DNA of 64,000 nt from Mytilus galloprovincialis (taxonomy: Eukaryota; Mollusca; Bivalvia; Mytilida; Mytilidae). Below, one piece after another: positions 34,501-49,500 of this stretch. Each line of letters starts with the position of its first letter. Positions within the stretch are counted from its first letter, which is position 1. The stretch spans positions 47,619,305 through 47,683,304 of the forward strand of contig NC_134847.1 of assembly GCF_965363235.1 (NCBI RefSeq), read 5' to 3'. Position numbers and translations under genes: made by a program. A model generated the notes under the pieces. That model was not told where the DNA came from. It made no database searches and worked only from the letters and a program-made list of their open reading frames with translations.

Positions 34501-37500
34501 GCCATCAACATTTTCTTTTTTTTTAAGAGTAACCAGGTGCTCCCAAGGGCACAGCTTTAAACGACCGCGGAGGTCGAACCCTAACAGTTGGGGCAAGTAT
34601 GGACACAACATTCAAGCTTGATACAGCTCTGAATTTGGATTGTGATCCAATTTTGACATAATATGAGTTTCTGACAGAAAACAAATGTCAAGATCTTACA
34701 AATCTATTGCACAATATTGTGCAGTCAAAGATTTCTTCTTTAAACTTTTCAAAAATTTGGAAATAAAAATTGAAAACTACTACCACCCCCCTTTTTTTGC
34801 AATTAGTCCAAAACCTGACATTTCTTTATACATAATATTCAAAATATTCAAGTAGTGTGTGTAAACAAGGTAAATCTGAACATACCCAACATTGCATGTT
34901 AAATGTTTTTGAATTACCTCCCTTACACTGCTTTTAAATTGTCTTAATTGTCTATTGACCAGAAAAACCTAGTTTTCCCCCTTTTTTTGCCCCTAATTCC
35001 AAAACATTTTAAGCCATAACCCCCCCCCCCCCCCCAAAGTCAATACTAACCATCCCTTTATGGTATGAAACCTTGTAGTATAATTTCAGAGAGACTTAAA
35101 CACTTTAACACAAGTTATGGACTGGAAACTACAAATATGCTTATTTGGGCCCCTTTTTTGGCCCCAAATTCCTAAACCTTTGGAACCATAAATTCCAAAA
35201 TCACTCCAAACCTTCTACCTGTGGTATTAAACATTGTGAGGTATTGAACCTTTTTATAATATTTCATAGAGATCCATTTACTTAAACTAAAGTTATTGTC
35301 CGGACACCAAATGTGTCTTCGGACGATGCAGACGACGACATCATACCATTATACGACGCAAATTTTTTTTTGCGGTCGTATGAAAACCGATAAAAAGTGA
35401 AGGAAAACTTTTTATTTATGTCTCTTAAACAATAAAGTTTTGTGCTCTGTCAAAGATAACAGCTGTTTTCAGTCAGCATCTAATGAGAACTCAAAGATGA
35501 AAATGACAAAAATTGGCGTATAACTACATTGGAGAACTTTTGGAAGAACAATAGACAGGAAAAGTTGCTCTAAAGAAAAAAATATCTAAGAAAATTTAAT
35601 ATAACTATTGGTTTACTCAATCAAGAAACATCTTTTGAAATAGTATACTAAGCTGGTATACCTGCTGCATTTAATTTAGGTGTGTATCGCTGCAGAACTT
35701 CATTCAGACATTCTGTAAACTTCTCATAGTAAATATCCGTAAAGATGTTGTCTATCCTGTCGTTTTCAAATAGAAACATCTGAATACCTGTAATATTTAA
35801 ATGTTTTAAATACTATTTGCAAAAAAAGTTATATAACCAAGAATGCATTTTGTTTTTTAAAGTTACTGCTAATTCAACCTATTATACAAAAATTGTCTCA
35901 GAGCTCCAGATAAGCTGCGTATTTGCGTGATCACGCAATAAAAATAATAAAAAACCCAATGCAATTGCCCATTGCAGGGTTCAATAACCCAATTATTTCA
36001 AAGGAAAACCCAATTATTTGCCCAAACCATGAGTTCTCAACCCTTTAATTGGCTACTGTTTGCGTTATTTACCCTTATCTGTTTACAGTCGTCGCGTAAA
36101 TCTATGTTTACAATATTTATAATTAGAAATCTCCTTTCGTTCTAAAAATAGATCCCTGCATCAAGTAGCTGAAATGGGTCCCTGTTGGAGTTTTCCCGTT
36201 GCTCAATAGGTACACGTGTTTTTGAAAACATTTCGGTCTTCTCTGCGTTTATCCAATTAGCGTGTGTCATTTAGTCATATTTTGTTTGCATTGCTCGAGA
36301 TTTATCATAACATACATTGAATTAAAACGAAAGTGAATGTCCGGTAAAAATATTAAATAGAAGCATGTTTTCAGCTTCTTTTGAAAAGCTGAGGGAAAGT
36401 TATGATAACAAGACTCAGCCAGTGTTTTAGGAAGCGTCCATCGAAAGCACGGGCGTGTGTGCGTACCTTCTAATGAGAACATTGCTAATAAACACGGGGT
36501 TTCGTCAAAAACGAAATCAGTTGGAAAAAGTGAAAGGCCAAATCAATTATGACATGATAAAACATGAGAAACCAAAAGTTCTAATAAAAGACAACTAAAC
36601 CCAGATTTATATAAATTGAATAAACCAAAATCATTCAAGTATAATAAGAGTTTATGTAGTATTTTTTTTTTTTCATTTTACGGTTAATTAATGAATACAC
36701 ACACAGGCACTGGTCTCAGAATTTATTATATAAAGGTGTAAGACGAGTGCCTGTGAATACACATATCCGTTTTTGTGAGAAAATACAAAACTGGCAGAAG
36801 GTTTGGAACGGGACACAAATTAAACCTACAATTGCTCCTCAGTGAATAAACCAAATAAAACAGCTAGCAAATAACCCTAACCCTAACCCTAAACCAAATA
36901 AAACAGCTAAACAAAGAAAGAAACATATTTAAGATGGAAAAAAATCTGGGGTTGATATTGCCTAAATATTCAATATTGTGTTGATGAAAAAACCCAATAC
37001 ATTCAGGAGCTTGGTGGTGAAAAACCCAATTTGATATTAACATGAGGGGTGAATTGGAATTCATAATGCAATTAAAAAACTTTATCACCCAATTATATAA
37101 GAAAATGGTGGGTAAAAAACCCAATTTGAGAATTCTTATCTGGAGCTCTGTTGTCTGTAAAATTACTATTCAACTTATTTTAACCTTTACTGTGTCAATT
37201 CCAATTCTCTTTTAACATTGTCAATTTCAATATACTTATAATTAATTATTATGCTTTTTCTATGTACGATCATGATAACACAAAGGTTATTCAAAGTAAC
37301 AATTTCCGGTTTTTGGATAATGGATGGTATTTTACGTTATCTATATAAAAGTTATTTTGTTATCTATGTAGTTTTTCAATTACACTTTTTTTTATTAAAA
37401 ACATTATTCTTCATATGTATCTTGTCAGGAAGTAATATCACATACCTATGCAAAGATAATATATACTGTCAGGTGCGTATTCCTCCCCATTTGGTTTCCG

Positions 37501-40500
37501 TACTTCTTTAACGAATAAACATAAAGAATAATTGAGTTCATCTGCCGAGCATTGTAACATGTCAGTCTTAAACAGTTTTAACTTTCCTGAACCTTGTTTG
37601 GTCACTTTATCCAACTGATTATTTTTCAAAACAACCCAATGTTTCCATGCATTAACACCATATGTATATTTGAGATACATATTTGCATCAGGGGGTGTTT
37701 CATTTACTGGTTCAGGTTCAGGCTCTGGAGCAGGTGATTCCTCCGCTTTCAAGACTACAGGTGCTTTCTGTCTTTTTGATCTACGTCTTGCCTGATTGCT
37801 GCCTGATCTCTTTGTCCCCTTGCCCTTTTGTGACCTAGTTTCTCTGACAGGTGTGTATTCATCGTCTTCTTCGTCTTCTTCAGTATCCTCTTGTTCTTTG
37901 GGTTTTGGCTTCGGTGGGGGTTCTTTAAAATAAAAACAAAAATAAAATTATAATTCTATATCTTAAATAAAAGTTCAGTTTCAAGAAATTGCATTATTCT
38001 ACCACTAACTTTTGTGAAAAAGTAAATAGTGTGTGACAGCAATCCCCCTAATGTCTCTTCTCCTGTCTTAGGAAAATTTGGTAATCACAAAACAGTAATT
38101 TATATACAGCCTAAAAGGTAGGTTTTGTTTGGTTAGCATTCTCTCTGACAGAAAAATGGTTTATTATTTCAAGATTAAATTGTGTGTATAAAAAAAGAAG
38201 ATGTGGTATGATTGCCAATGAGACAACTCTTCACAAGAGACCAAATGACACAGAAATTAACAACTATAGATCTATATGCAATAACTAGAGCATTGCAACA
38301 ATTTCTGAATTTACAGTATTAAAAAGTCCTGTACTTGCATTTCATATTGTATAATTTAAGCATGACCTCACAAATCTATCATACCTGTACTGACAGGAAC
38401 AGGTTCAATGGTTTCCTCTAAATCCATCACAGGTTCAGGGGTCATCTCTGTCGCCATTCTGAGTGCCATCTGTAACATGTCCTCTCCAAGGTCAGCAGGT
38501 TTTTCTGGAACTTCAGGTTCTGGGGAATCAGAAGGAGGAGAGATTTTGGTGTCTGCTATTTCTGAAGGAGGAAGTGTACATGTATGCATCTAGCCAAATG
38601 AAAAAGAGAAGTGTTTGCAAGCACTCATAGGAAAGATTGCCTTCACAATCTCAATAAAATCAGACTCAAATTTTTGTTTCAATACATTGTATATGGATAT
38701 ATGTAAATTTAATTTTACCACTAACCTATTTAAAAAAAAAATACATTATAAAGGGACAAAACTCAAGAACTGTAAAAGTGAAGCTGCCAAATTTGAACTT
38801 TAAACTGAGTTTAGTGTTAATTAGCATTATATATATATATACATTTCATTAAATTTAGTTTAGACAAACTTAGGTTAGAGAACAGAAATGAAAAAAATCA
38901 GCAATTTTTCCATTTATAAAGGGGTTTAACACTAGTATGGTAATCAAAGTGCTTGAAAGTACTGAATTATAAAGGTTGTGGAAAGTAAAATTGAATATTG
39001 CATTTGTATAAAGGCATTGGTTGTAGTTGATTCAACTGACATTCTGGACAAAGAAAGAAAACTCCAATTTTCAAAGAAGATTTTAAAAAACGACATCATT
39101 TATATTTTTGTTCATTTAGTAAAGGGCATAACTCTTGAACTGTAAAAGTGGCGACACCAAAATTCAAACTTGACCTGTGTTTTGTGGTAAATAAGCATTG
39201 TATATAAGTTTCATAACAATTGGTTGAGGCAAACTAAAATTAGAGAACGGAAACCAATTTTGGAACGTACATACAGACGGACAAGGGTTAAACTTAATGT
39301 CCCCTCCAATACAGGGGTTATAAATATAAGCGATAAGTTTCCAAAGTCTTTAACATAACTTTCTTCTCATATTTTTTTTTTCAAAATTCTGTCATTTTGT
39401 TTTCATTCTTTACATGCACAAATAATGTCTTTTCTCTGTATATTCCTTACAAATTGTGTCAATTTTTTTTTAAATCTGTAGATTGATTATAAACTTGGTG
39501 ACCTATACTTATTCTTATTTTTATATTATAGCAAGGAATAAGCTATATTTTGATTTAACATGTACACATTCTGTAATTTTTGTTAAGTCCCCCAACTACA
39601 TTCATCAGTAATAAATTGTTTATTTCCTTGTACTTCACATCTTTTTTGTTGGACATTCCCTTATCCCTTCTTTTTCAAATCTAAATGGATAACAAAATAG
39701 AAGTATTAATTATTTTGACTAAATGTGTGCTAAAAGATTGCAATTTTATCTAGATCTTGTCTAATAACATTCCTACAAAGTCACTATTTTTTATAACATG
39801 CCAAATTTGGTTAAAATTTGTAAGGATTCCGCTGAACCCAGTGTCTCGCCTACTTTTGCTGTTGATTGCAGACTCAACAAAAATGAGGAAAAAAATCAAT
39901 AAAAATAATCCTTTTAATACTATCTTTTGATTGTAAGAAGCTTCTGTCCAAGTTTGGTAAAAATCAAGGATAGTTTATGAATCTAATAAATGTTTTAAAA
40001 ACTTTAACTGCAGACTGTATGTAAAGTTAACTGGAAGAAAAACTAAGTCTATTTATAAGTAAATTACGGGAAAAAAATGGATTTTTTTTTACAAACTTTA
40101 CTTCTGGATACTATCTTATGATCAGAAACAAGCTGCTGTCCAAGTTTGGTACAAATCCAGGATAGTTTAAGAAAGTAATCAAAATTTTAAAAACTTTAAC
40201 CACAGAGTGAATGTATTGTTTCTTGGCAGAAAAACTAAGTCCATTTATAAGTAAAATGCAGAAAAAATAGATTTTTTTTTACAAAATTTACTTCTGGATA
40301 CTATCTAATGAACATAAACAAACTTCTGTCCAAGTTTCGTAGTAATCAAGGAAAGTTTAAGAAATTTATCAAAATTTCAAAACCTTTAACCACAGAGTGA
40401 ATACATTGTATTTGTGGATGCCATTGCTGCCAACGACGCCGACGGAATGTAGGATCGCTATGTCTCGCTTTTTCGACTAAAGTCCAAGGCTTGACAAAAA

Positions 40501-43500
40501 GCAGGCGATAGTTAATGCATATAATAAACTAGAAATCTGACATGTAAATAAGGGCACTACCTGTACATTTTTGAGAAAACAGAAACAGATAAATGCTGAT
40601 GCAAGCAAGGCAAAATGTACATAGTTTTTTCAACTGTCACAACAAAACTAAATCAGGATATGTTCTACATGAACACCAATTTCTGTTAAAATCAAAGCTC
40701 TATGTGTTTTGACAAAAATTTTGAAAATTGTGGACAACGGATCATTTTTGACACTGGTTACCAGTTTGGAAACGCATGTTACATACCAATATATCAATTT
40801 TTTTAAATCTATTTGGAATACAATAGTTTATATCAATTTTCATTTGCACAAAAAAGATTTCATGTCAGGAATCAGTTTTGAATAAATTATTATTCCCGTA
40901 AATGAATTTTCATCGAAATTCAGGGACAAAAAGGTATTTTTCATAGCCAGGCAATTTTTTCCTTCACATTTTTTTCCAACTTCAGAAAAATAAATTTTGG
41001 ACATTGGGTAAAATTTTGAATACAGCATATCATACCTGCATTTCAATTTTTGTTAAAATCCTAGCACAAAGATATATTTCCAAAATATATGATTTTTAAA
41101 AAAAACAACTCACATCAATTGTCAATGTTGTTCATTTAAATACTCTCAATAAGTCAAAACAAGTTCTTTTAAAAAATCTGAATATAAAAATTCATTTTTA
41201 GTGAAAAAAAAGCTAACTGCTAGTAAGATATAACATAATATAAATATCTACATATACATTTTGCATACAAAAACTACTCTAACAGGCTAGATGCATAAAT
41301 ATACACAGAAACAACATTTTGCATGCAAAAACTACTCTAATAGGCTAGATACATAAACATACACAGAAACAACATACACATACTATTCTAACAGATTAGA
41401 TACATAAATATACACAGAAAACAACATAAACATTAAAGGCAAGAAATAGCACAGCGAGATTTTATAATATACTGGATCTTTATTTGAGCTTTAAAGACTG
41501 GTTTTCTGTTTATACCTTCTACTGGTTCCATTTCTGCCTCATTTTCTGATTCTGAGTCCGATGATTCCTTTGCCACAGCACTCACTGCCTCTGCCATCAT
41601 TAAAAGCTCAGCTTCTAAAGGATCGTCAGGTATCTTCTCGCGAATCTCCTTAAATCAAAATAAACAAGAATGTGTCCAAAGTACACAGATGCCCCACTCA
41701 CACTATCCTTTTCCATGTTCCATGGACCGTGAAATTGGGTAATAATCTAATTTGGCATTAAAATTAAAAAGATTATACTATAGAGAACATATGTACTAAG
41801 TTTCAAGTTGATTGGACTTCAATTTCATCAAAAACTACCTTGACCAAAAACTTTAACCTGAAACTCCCACTTTCATTTTCTATGTTCAGTGGACCGTGAA
41901 ATTGGGGTCAAAAGTCTAATTTGGCTTTAAAATTAGAAAGATCATATCATAAGCAACAAGTGTACTAAGTTTCAAGTTGATTGGACTTCAGCTTCATCAA
42001 AAACTACCTTGACCAAAAACTTTAACCTGAACAGATGCACAGACGGAAGGACGGATGGACGAACGAACGGAAGCAGAGACCAGAAACAATAATGCCCCTC
42101 TACTATCGTAGCTGGGGCATAAAAATTCCAAATGCTTTATCTTTAAATAAATAGATGTAAATGTTAATACTGTACAAACATTAAAATTTTCCTGGGGTCA
42201 AAATTTTGTGGTTTCCAGTAAATTGAAGTGACATTATATGTAGGTTAAATTTTCCTGGTGGGATATATTCTTTCCACAAAATAAACGAAATTAAATCCGC
42301 CACAAACATTTCTGCTTTTACAGGAATCAAGTTACATAAAGTGATTTTAAATTTGAGCAATTAATTTGATTTCAGGGTATTTGACTTTACTTTTGTTTGT
42401 ATTGACAAAGAAGGACCAAAGGTATGGTTTGTTAGTGTTGCTTTCAGCTACCTTGAATGTTTTATGGTAGCCAGGATTACTGGTTGAGAATGAAGATGTG
42501 TATTTTCTCGTTTCTCATTTTCTACATAGATAAGACTGTTGGCTTTCCTGTTTGAATGGTTTTACACTAGTCATTTTGGGGCCCTTTATAGCTTGCTGTT
42601 ATGTGTGAGCCAGCCAAGGGTCTGTGATGAAGGCCTTACTTTCACCCATAATTGTTTACTTTTTACATGTTGTGACTTGGATAGCGAGTTGTCTTATTAA
42701 CACTCATACCACATCTTTTAATTTCTATTTGGTCTTAGGTTGATTTTAGCATTTTTCAAAACATGAACCTTGACACTTGCATTGAAAATTCAATTGTATT
42801 GTTCAGAAAGCACATTTTGGGTCATTTGTACATCCAGTTATTTCCCTAAATACATCTTCATATCAAAACACTGTAACCATCTCTTTAGTACGTACCTTTA
42901 TATGTTTCAGAATACTGTTGGTACTTTTCTTGGTGGTTGGTATGAAGCATGGTATAGGTATAGGTATGGGGAATGGAAAGGGGATTGGTGTTGGCTGTGA
43001 GTACATTGCCATTGGTACTGGCACATAGAAGGGGATCGGAATAGGTATCAGAACATTCTTGGGTTCCATATCTTTGTCTGAAAAATAAGGAAAAGATTTA
43101 GCAGTGGTTTATCTTTTTTTTTTAGTTCTAATTCACATTTGTGTACATATGCATTTTAACATGGAAATATAGTTTGAATATAAATGTTACCTTATTTTTT
43201 TATATTTGAAAGTTTCATTCATGAAATCAGAAGAATAATTAGAGTAAAGGCAAACTCAAACAATAATAAAACACTTACTAGAATATATACTTTGTGGTGT
43301 GTTTTTATATCAACCCATTACATTTATATCAACCCACTACATAAAACTGATAAGAGCCTTACATTCTTCTTAATAAAAGAATTAATCAATGATCCCTAAA
43401 TTAATTTAACTATCAAATAATTTTACAGACTGTTTCTTTCAATGTGAAATATTCAAAATGCATCAGAACTCTTGATCTTTGAAAAAACATTCTTCAAACT

Positions 43501-46500
43501 GAGGCAAGAGGGGTCCTGAACATATAATGAGATAAAAGGATTGATTACTCCATAATGAGGCCATACTGCATTTAAGACAAAGAACAGCAATAAATTCACT
43601 TTCCTTTGAATTTGTTTTTCTCATGTGCATATTATGCTTTCGAATTGATAAACTATATCCTTATTCTCTACTTTTGACTTATGTTTGGAGATATTGCATA
43701 AAACATTTTACAACAATTTAAAGATAAGTCTGAACAATCAGATATATGATTTGTAAGAAAGTTATCTAGAACCAAACATTTTTTCAATACTAAATTTTCA
43801 AACTAATTGCACTTCAAAAGTACTGGAGAATACAAGCCATACCTGTTTGTGTTTCCTTTGTTTGTGTGTGAGGACGGCATGATGTGGCCTTAGTCTGTAC
43901 AAATGGTTTACATAGACATGACTTGTTTTTGAATGTTTTTGGTTGTGGAGGTTGGATGATAACTGTCTGAATAGTTTGTGTAGCCTGAGCTGGAACGGTT
44001 GTCTGGAAAAAAAATTAGTATGCAAAATATTTTAAATTAACTTTAATTGGTAAGCCATGCAAAGGAAGTTTGTTTTTACAATTTCACCTATTACAAGAGT
44101 GATTCAAAATCATTATTGTCTTCTTTGTTCTTTAGCTATGTTACAATTTCATGTTTATGCATTACATGACCGATTTCGTCTTCTAATGAGAAGATTCCAA
44201 GAATAAATCATTTATAGTTTCTGATATTCTTACAATATAACATAAATTCGGCTTATCTTGTCTATCCTATAGGTTTTTTGACAATTCTTTTTTAAATTTA
44301 CATTATGTATTATCTATTTCATTGGCGGATCAAGGGGGAGGGTTTCGGGGTTGGAAACCCCCCTTTTTTGAAAGATCAATGCATTTGAATGGGGACATAT
44401 AGTTGGAACCCCCCTTTGTCCTGGGTTGGGACCCCCCTTTTTAAAATGGCTGGATCCGCCCCTGTATTTATAGATCAGGGTCCAGTCATCACAAATTGCA
44501 ATTTCAAATGAGTATTTAAACATTTGGATCAATGAAATATTTCACTTCATGTAGAATTTCAAATAAACCAATATAAGAGAAAAGCCAACTGTATTCCAGT
44601 ATGGAACCCTTAGTATAAAGTTCTAGTTTTACTATAAGTTTGAAGAACCAGATTTGTATTTCCTTTTTTTCCCACATATATATATATGTATATATGTGAA
44701 GTGTATTATACTTTTTCCAATAAACTTTTCCTTGATACTATGAAAGTACTTTAATTCGTGGGTATCAATTTTCGTGGTTTCAGCAATATTTACATGTTCG
44801 TGGGTTTTAAAATTCGTGGATTTAAGATTTCTAGAAAAAAAAAATGAATAATTGATCAAAAGCCTTTACAAACCAAGGTTACAATTAGTCTTGATTGAAG
44901 GAAATTGCAAAGTAAACATTGACCTTGGAGGAAATTGCAAAGTAAACATTGACCCGTATAAATCGTAGTGACAACACTAATTAACCCAAGATAAAGTGAT
45001 CAACAGATTAAAGACCATCAACTGTGTAAATTAGGCCATAAACATGTCACTTAGAGAAAACAGTAATATAAACAAATGCCATAAACGTATCTTGAATTGT
45101 AAAATAATTCTTATCAAAATCAAGCCCAGCATGAAATTATTATTTCCCTTATGTACGAGAACTATGAGGATATAAAATTAACACTTTATCATATTAGCAT
45201 ATCAATACCGGAAATCTGACTTTCATCGATCAAAAATATTTTTAATGAGAATTAAAAGATGAAAAGATGTACAGTTTAGGTTATTAAAGATTAAATGGGT
45301 ATTATCCTGCATTCAGTTGTAGTTAATAGTGCGTTTGCCCTGTGACTGCTATTATAGTATTCTCAAATTTGGTGTTAGTCATATATTATCTAGATCATAA
45401 CACTAGTCAAACGTACATAGGAATCTCCATGTCTTGATTTGGACAAGTCAATGATTGTTTTATTTCGTTGGACACTTAAATTCGTGGATAAAGTCATCCA
45501 CGAAAACCACGAAAATTGGTACCCCACGAATAAAAGTACTTTCACAGTAGGTCTACTTAAATACATTTAACCATGATTAGCATTTTGTAATTAAGTCACA
45601 GCTTATAGAGAATTCAGATTAGACATTTATAATGCGATCTTTCTTTTCACCAAACCATTGTCTTCCCATGATGCAATACTTACCCTGATATTAGTATTTT
45701 TATTGTTGATAACCAATGGAACTTGTTGATTTGACTTGAAATTCACTTGTTGGTTGACTAAAAAAAATAAAACAGTAAAATATAAATCTAGCTTTATTAT
45801 ATAGTAATGCTTATTCAAATAATTTTTGGTTTAGTTATTGTCAAAAGTTTCCTAAACACTACTGGTAAAATGTGTTTCTTGTATAAAATCAGTCTTGTGT
45901 GTAACAGGAAAAGCAAGAAAGAGTATCAAAATACAATATAAATTTGTATTCTTCATAAGTTATGATTTTCATTTCATTCACATTTTTTTTCTTATTATCA
46001 TAATCACATGTATTAATATTGTAACACATAGGAATTACTTCTTATAGATACTAAAAAGCTATTGCCTTGTATTTTGAAGGAAAATCACTGAAGAACATTC
46101 CAACTTCCAAAAAGTTTGACTTCTCCTCCCGCTAAATTCAATATGCTGGCAAAATAACCAACAATAAGGATTAAAGCTATATGTCTTCAGTTTCACATAA
46201 AAGTTTAAAACAATAAAAAATACTCTTTGGTAACTCATTACATGGTACATGTAATTTTAATGAATTATTCATTTCAAAGATTTGAAGTTCAGAGGTAAGA
46301 TTCTGACATAACTAGGTCTTCATAAACACACATTGTAACAATGGCATGTTTTACGTTCATCATTGTGTATACAATTATCTCCCCTCAATCTGCAACAACT
46401 TCCATTAGATTACAATTATCTCCCCTTTATCTGCACCAACTCCAATTTAGATTACAATTATCTCCCCTTAATCTGCAACAAGTCCTATTTAGATTTTAAG

Positions 46501-49500
46501 TATCTGCAACTACAAATGTATGAATGTCAAACGAACTAAATTTCTGTTTTCTCCCTACGGTCATTAAAAAAACATAATATAACTAAATATAGCAACTACT
46601 TTCAATAAGCCAAAATAACACTAACCATGGTTAGTAAATGTTTTCAGTCAATAGATGACAATGTGAAAACCCCACCCTACCTATATAAAATCTTAAAAGT
46701 TCATCCATAAAGATATCTTACCTTAAGGTGCGAGAGAGACCACATTTGATATTATTGGTATCTGATTCACATTTGAATTGGTTGGTCTGTTCTGTAAAGA
46801 CAGGTACCTGTAACTTACCTTGAGGTGCCAGAGAGACCACATTTGATATTATTGGTATCTGATTCACATTTGATATTACAAATGTATTGGTATCTGATTC
46901 ATGTTTGGATTGGTTGGTCTGTTCTATGAAGGCAGGTACATGTAACTTACCTTGAGGTGCGAGAGAGACCCCATTTGATATTATTGGTATCTGATTCATA
47001 TTTGGATTGGTTGGTCTGTTCTGTAAAGGCAGGTACCTGTAACTTACCTTGAGGTGCCAGAGAGACCACATTTGATATTATTGGTATCTGATTCATGTTT
47101 GGATTGGTTGGTCTGTTCTATGAAAGCAGGTACATGTAACTTACCTCGAGGTGCCAGAGAGACCACATTTGATATTGGTATCTGATTCATGTTTGGATTG
47201 GTTGGTCTGTTCTGTAAAGGCAGGTACATGTAACTTACCTTGAGGTGCGAGAGAGACAACATTTGATATAATTGGTATCTGATTCATATTTGGATTGGTT
47301 GGTATGTTCTATGATAGCAGGTACATGTAACTTACCTTGAGGTGAGAGAGAGACCCCATTTGATATTATTGGTATCTGATTCATGTTTGGATTGGTTGGT
47401 CTGTTCTGTAAAGGCAGGTACATGTAACTTACCTTGAGGTGCGAGAGAGACCACATTTGATATTATTGGTATCTGATTCATATTTGGATTGGTTGGTCTG
47501 TTTTGTAATGGTGGTCGGACCATATTGTGTGGTGCGACAGACCTAATTGCAGTTTGTGGATTGGCAGCTGAAATAAATAATTTGATAACAAACATTTGGA
47601 TGCATATTTTGAAAGATGAAAATGTGAGTTCAGTAATATTTGACTGTTATTCTATGATAAGCATTTTATCAGAAGAATGCTTGCAAAATCTCTTTGAAGA
47701 GTTCATATCTGACCTATAGCAAGGCAAATTTTCTACCCATACTTTTTTTATTGTTAATGAGACAACTACTCATCTGAGTTGGATGATGTAGATGTTAGCA
47801 TTTACAAGTCACCTTAAATTGTACTTTTCTTCAAAATGCATGAAACACTTCTTTTTCTGGCAGATTTTGGTAAAGGTATATATCTAAATAGATTAATTCT
47901 TAAGTATATTTCTACCTCAGTAAAGGTTTGAAATATTCAAACAATCGAGCTATCACTCTATTCCTGCAGGTTAATCCAATTTAAAACCACATTTAGCTAA
48001 TTGTCTGTAAATCTGATGGATGACCCAATTTGAAAATTTTTTTAAATGGATGTTCTTATCTTTTATTGAAAGAAAACTTCAAAACAATCGCCAAATAAAT
48101 ATTTTTTTTCAAAGAGATTAACTTGAAACTGTCCTGACTGATTTAACTGATTTACATACTGTTTACTAAAACCATGGTAACTCACGTTTATGCTGCACTG
48201 GCTGGGGTGGCCTAGTTGTTGATCTGGTCTGTATTCCCCCAGGTTTTGGAGCAGCTGTTGTTGTCCCCGACGGTGCAGCATTGGAGGTAAACTGTGATTG
48301 AAATTTCATGACACAATTATAAGAACAAAAATTCCGAACAGAAGCATCACTCATGGTCAGATGGTACTGTGCAGGAACATATCTTTTACACTGGTCACAT
48401 AGAACTGCTTGATTCGAAGTAGCCTGAAGGTTCACACGATACAAGGAAAGACAATTAAGGGAGCAAAATAACTGGTACTTGTTATTAGCATCAACTCGCT
48501 CAATCATGTCAAAGTTACTTTTCTTACAGTTACACCATGAACACGAGACCCCTTTTTTGTTTAATGTTTTAAATGTATTTACACACATGAAACTGCAAAA
48601 GCGTTTTTGCTGCCCTTCAAACTGAATATACTGAGGATGCATCCCTTCATTGTAGCAATAAATGCCACAATTGTCGCAAGTGTTCATTGTCAATTTGTTG
48701 GCATATTGGAATGCTGAGAAACAAGGATCCCCACAGAGATAATTGGTTTTCCCTTCCAGCTGCACTTGATGTTTCATGGTATTGACCTTTGAACAGACGG
48801 AACAAGTGTGTGTACCTTTAGGAGCAGGACCACTTTTCTTCCCAGGGTCAACGCCAGTGATTTCAATGTCGCGATTATTTTTTTCTTCATACTTTTGAAG
48901 ACAGCTTTGGCTGCAGAAATCTTTAAATGAACTATCCGGACCTGCTGGGGCTACAAAGGCATCTGAACTTTTAGTAATGTCCTTTTGACAACATTCGCAA
49001 AGTTTTTGCTTTTTCAGGAAATCGTTATAACAACCCTGAGAACAAAACTGCCTGATCTGGTTTCCGAACTTGAAACAAAATTTTCCTTTAGTTGCTTGCT
49101 GTATAACGTTCGAACAGCTTGAACATGATGTATTCAGACTACTCTGGAATTTGCCAAGACAATCCTCACCACAAAAATCCATACCCTGCCAATTCAGAAA
49201 TGGTTTTGCTGTTGAGGCATTTATGTTCATAACTTGACAGACTTGGCAGGTTTTGTATTGTCCATGTTGGTTGTTTGCTGGAGCCGCTGTCTTGGGTTCC
49301 TGTGGTGGCTGCGGTGGTGTTGATGATCGTAAATATGTTGTAGGGTTGGATCGGAATCGTTTAAAACAGTCATCATCACATAGATGTTTGATGTCACCAT
49401 TTCTAACAATGTTATATTTACATTTTCCAACCTGAAAAACAAACATATTTGTCATATCGATAAAACACCTAAACAAGAGCTGTCAGAATGACAGTAAACT

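Noticed and set aside
38562..38591. Upstream 'gctag' acceptor adding about 10 residues (MHTCTLPPS) to ZMYM exon 14
   Set aside because: Same frame, but the pyrimidine tract ending in cttcag is the better acceptor. Minor alternative use cannot be excluded.
41250..41428. CRISPR-like array (short repeats with spacers), also 46368-46500
   Set aside because: Only three imperfect copies, no constant repeat/spacer structure, and they lie in introns of a eukaryotic gene.
46718..47456. Separate small genes encoding RPTNPNMNQIPI-type peptides
   Set aside because: They are read-through frames of the exon-tail array, broken at each donor (GTAA).
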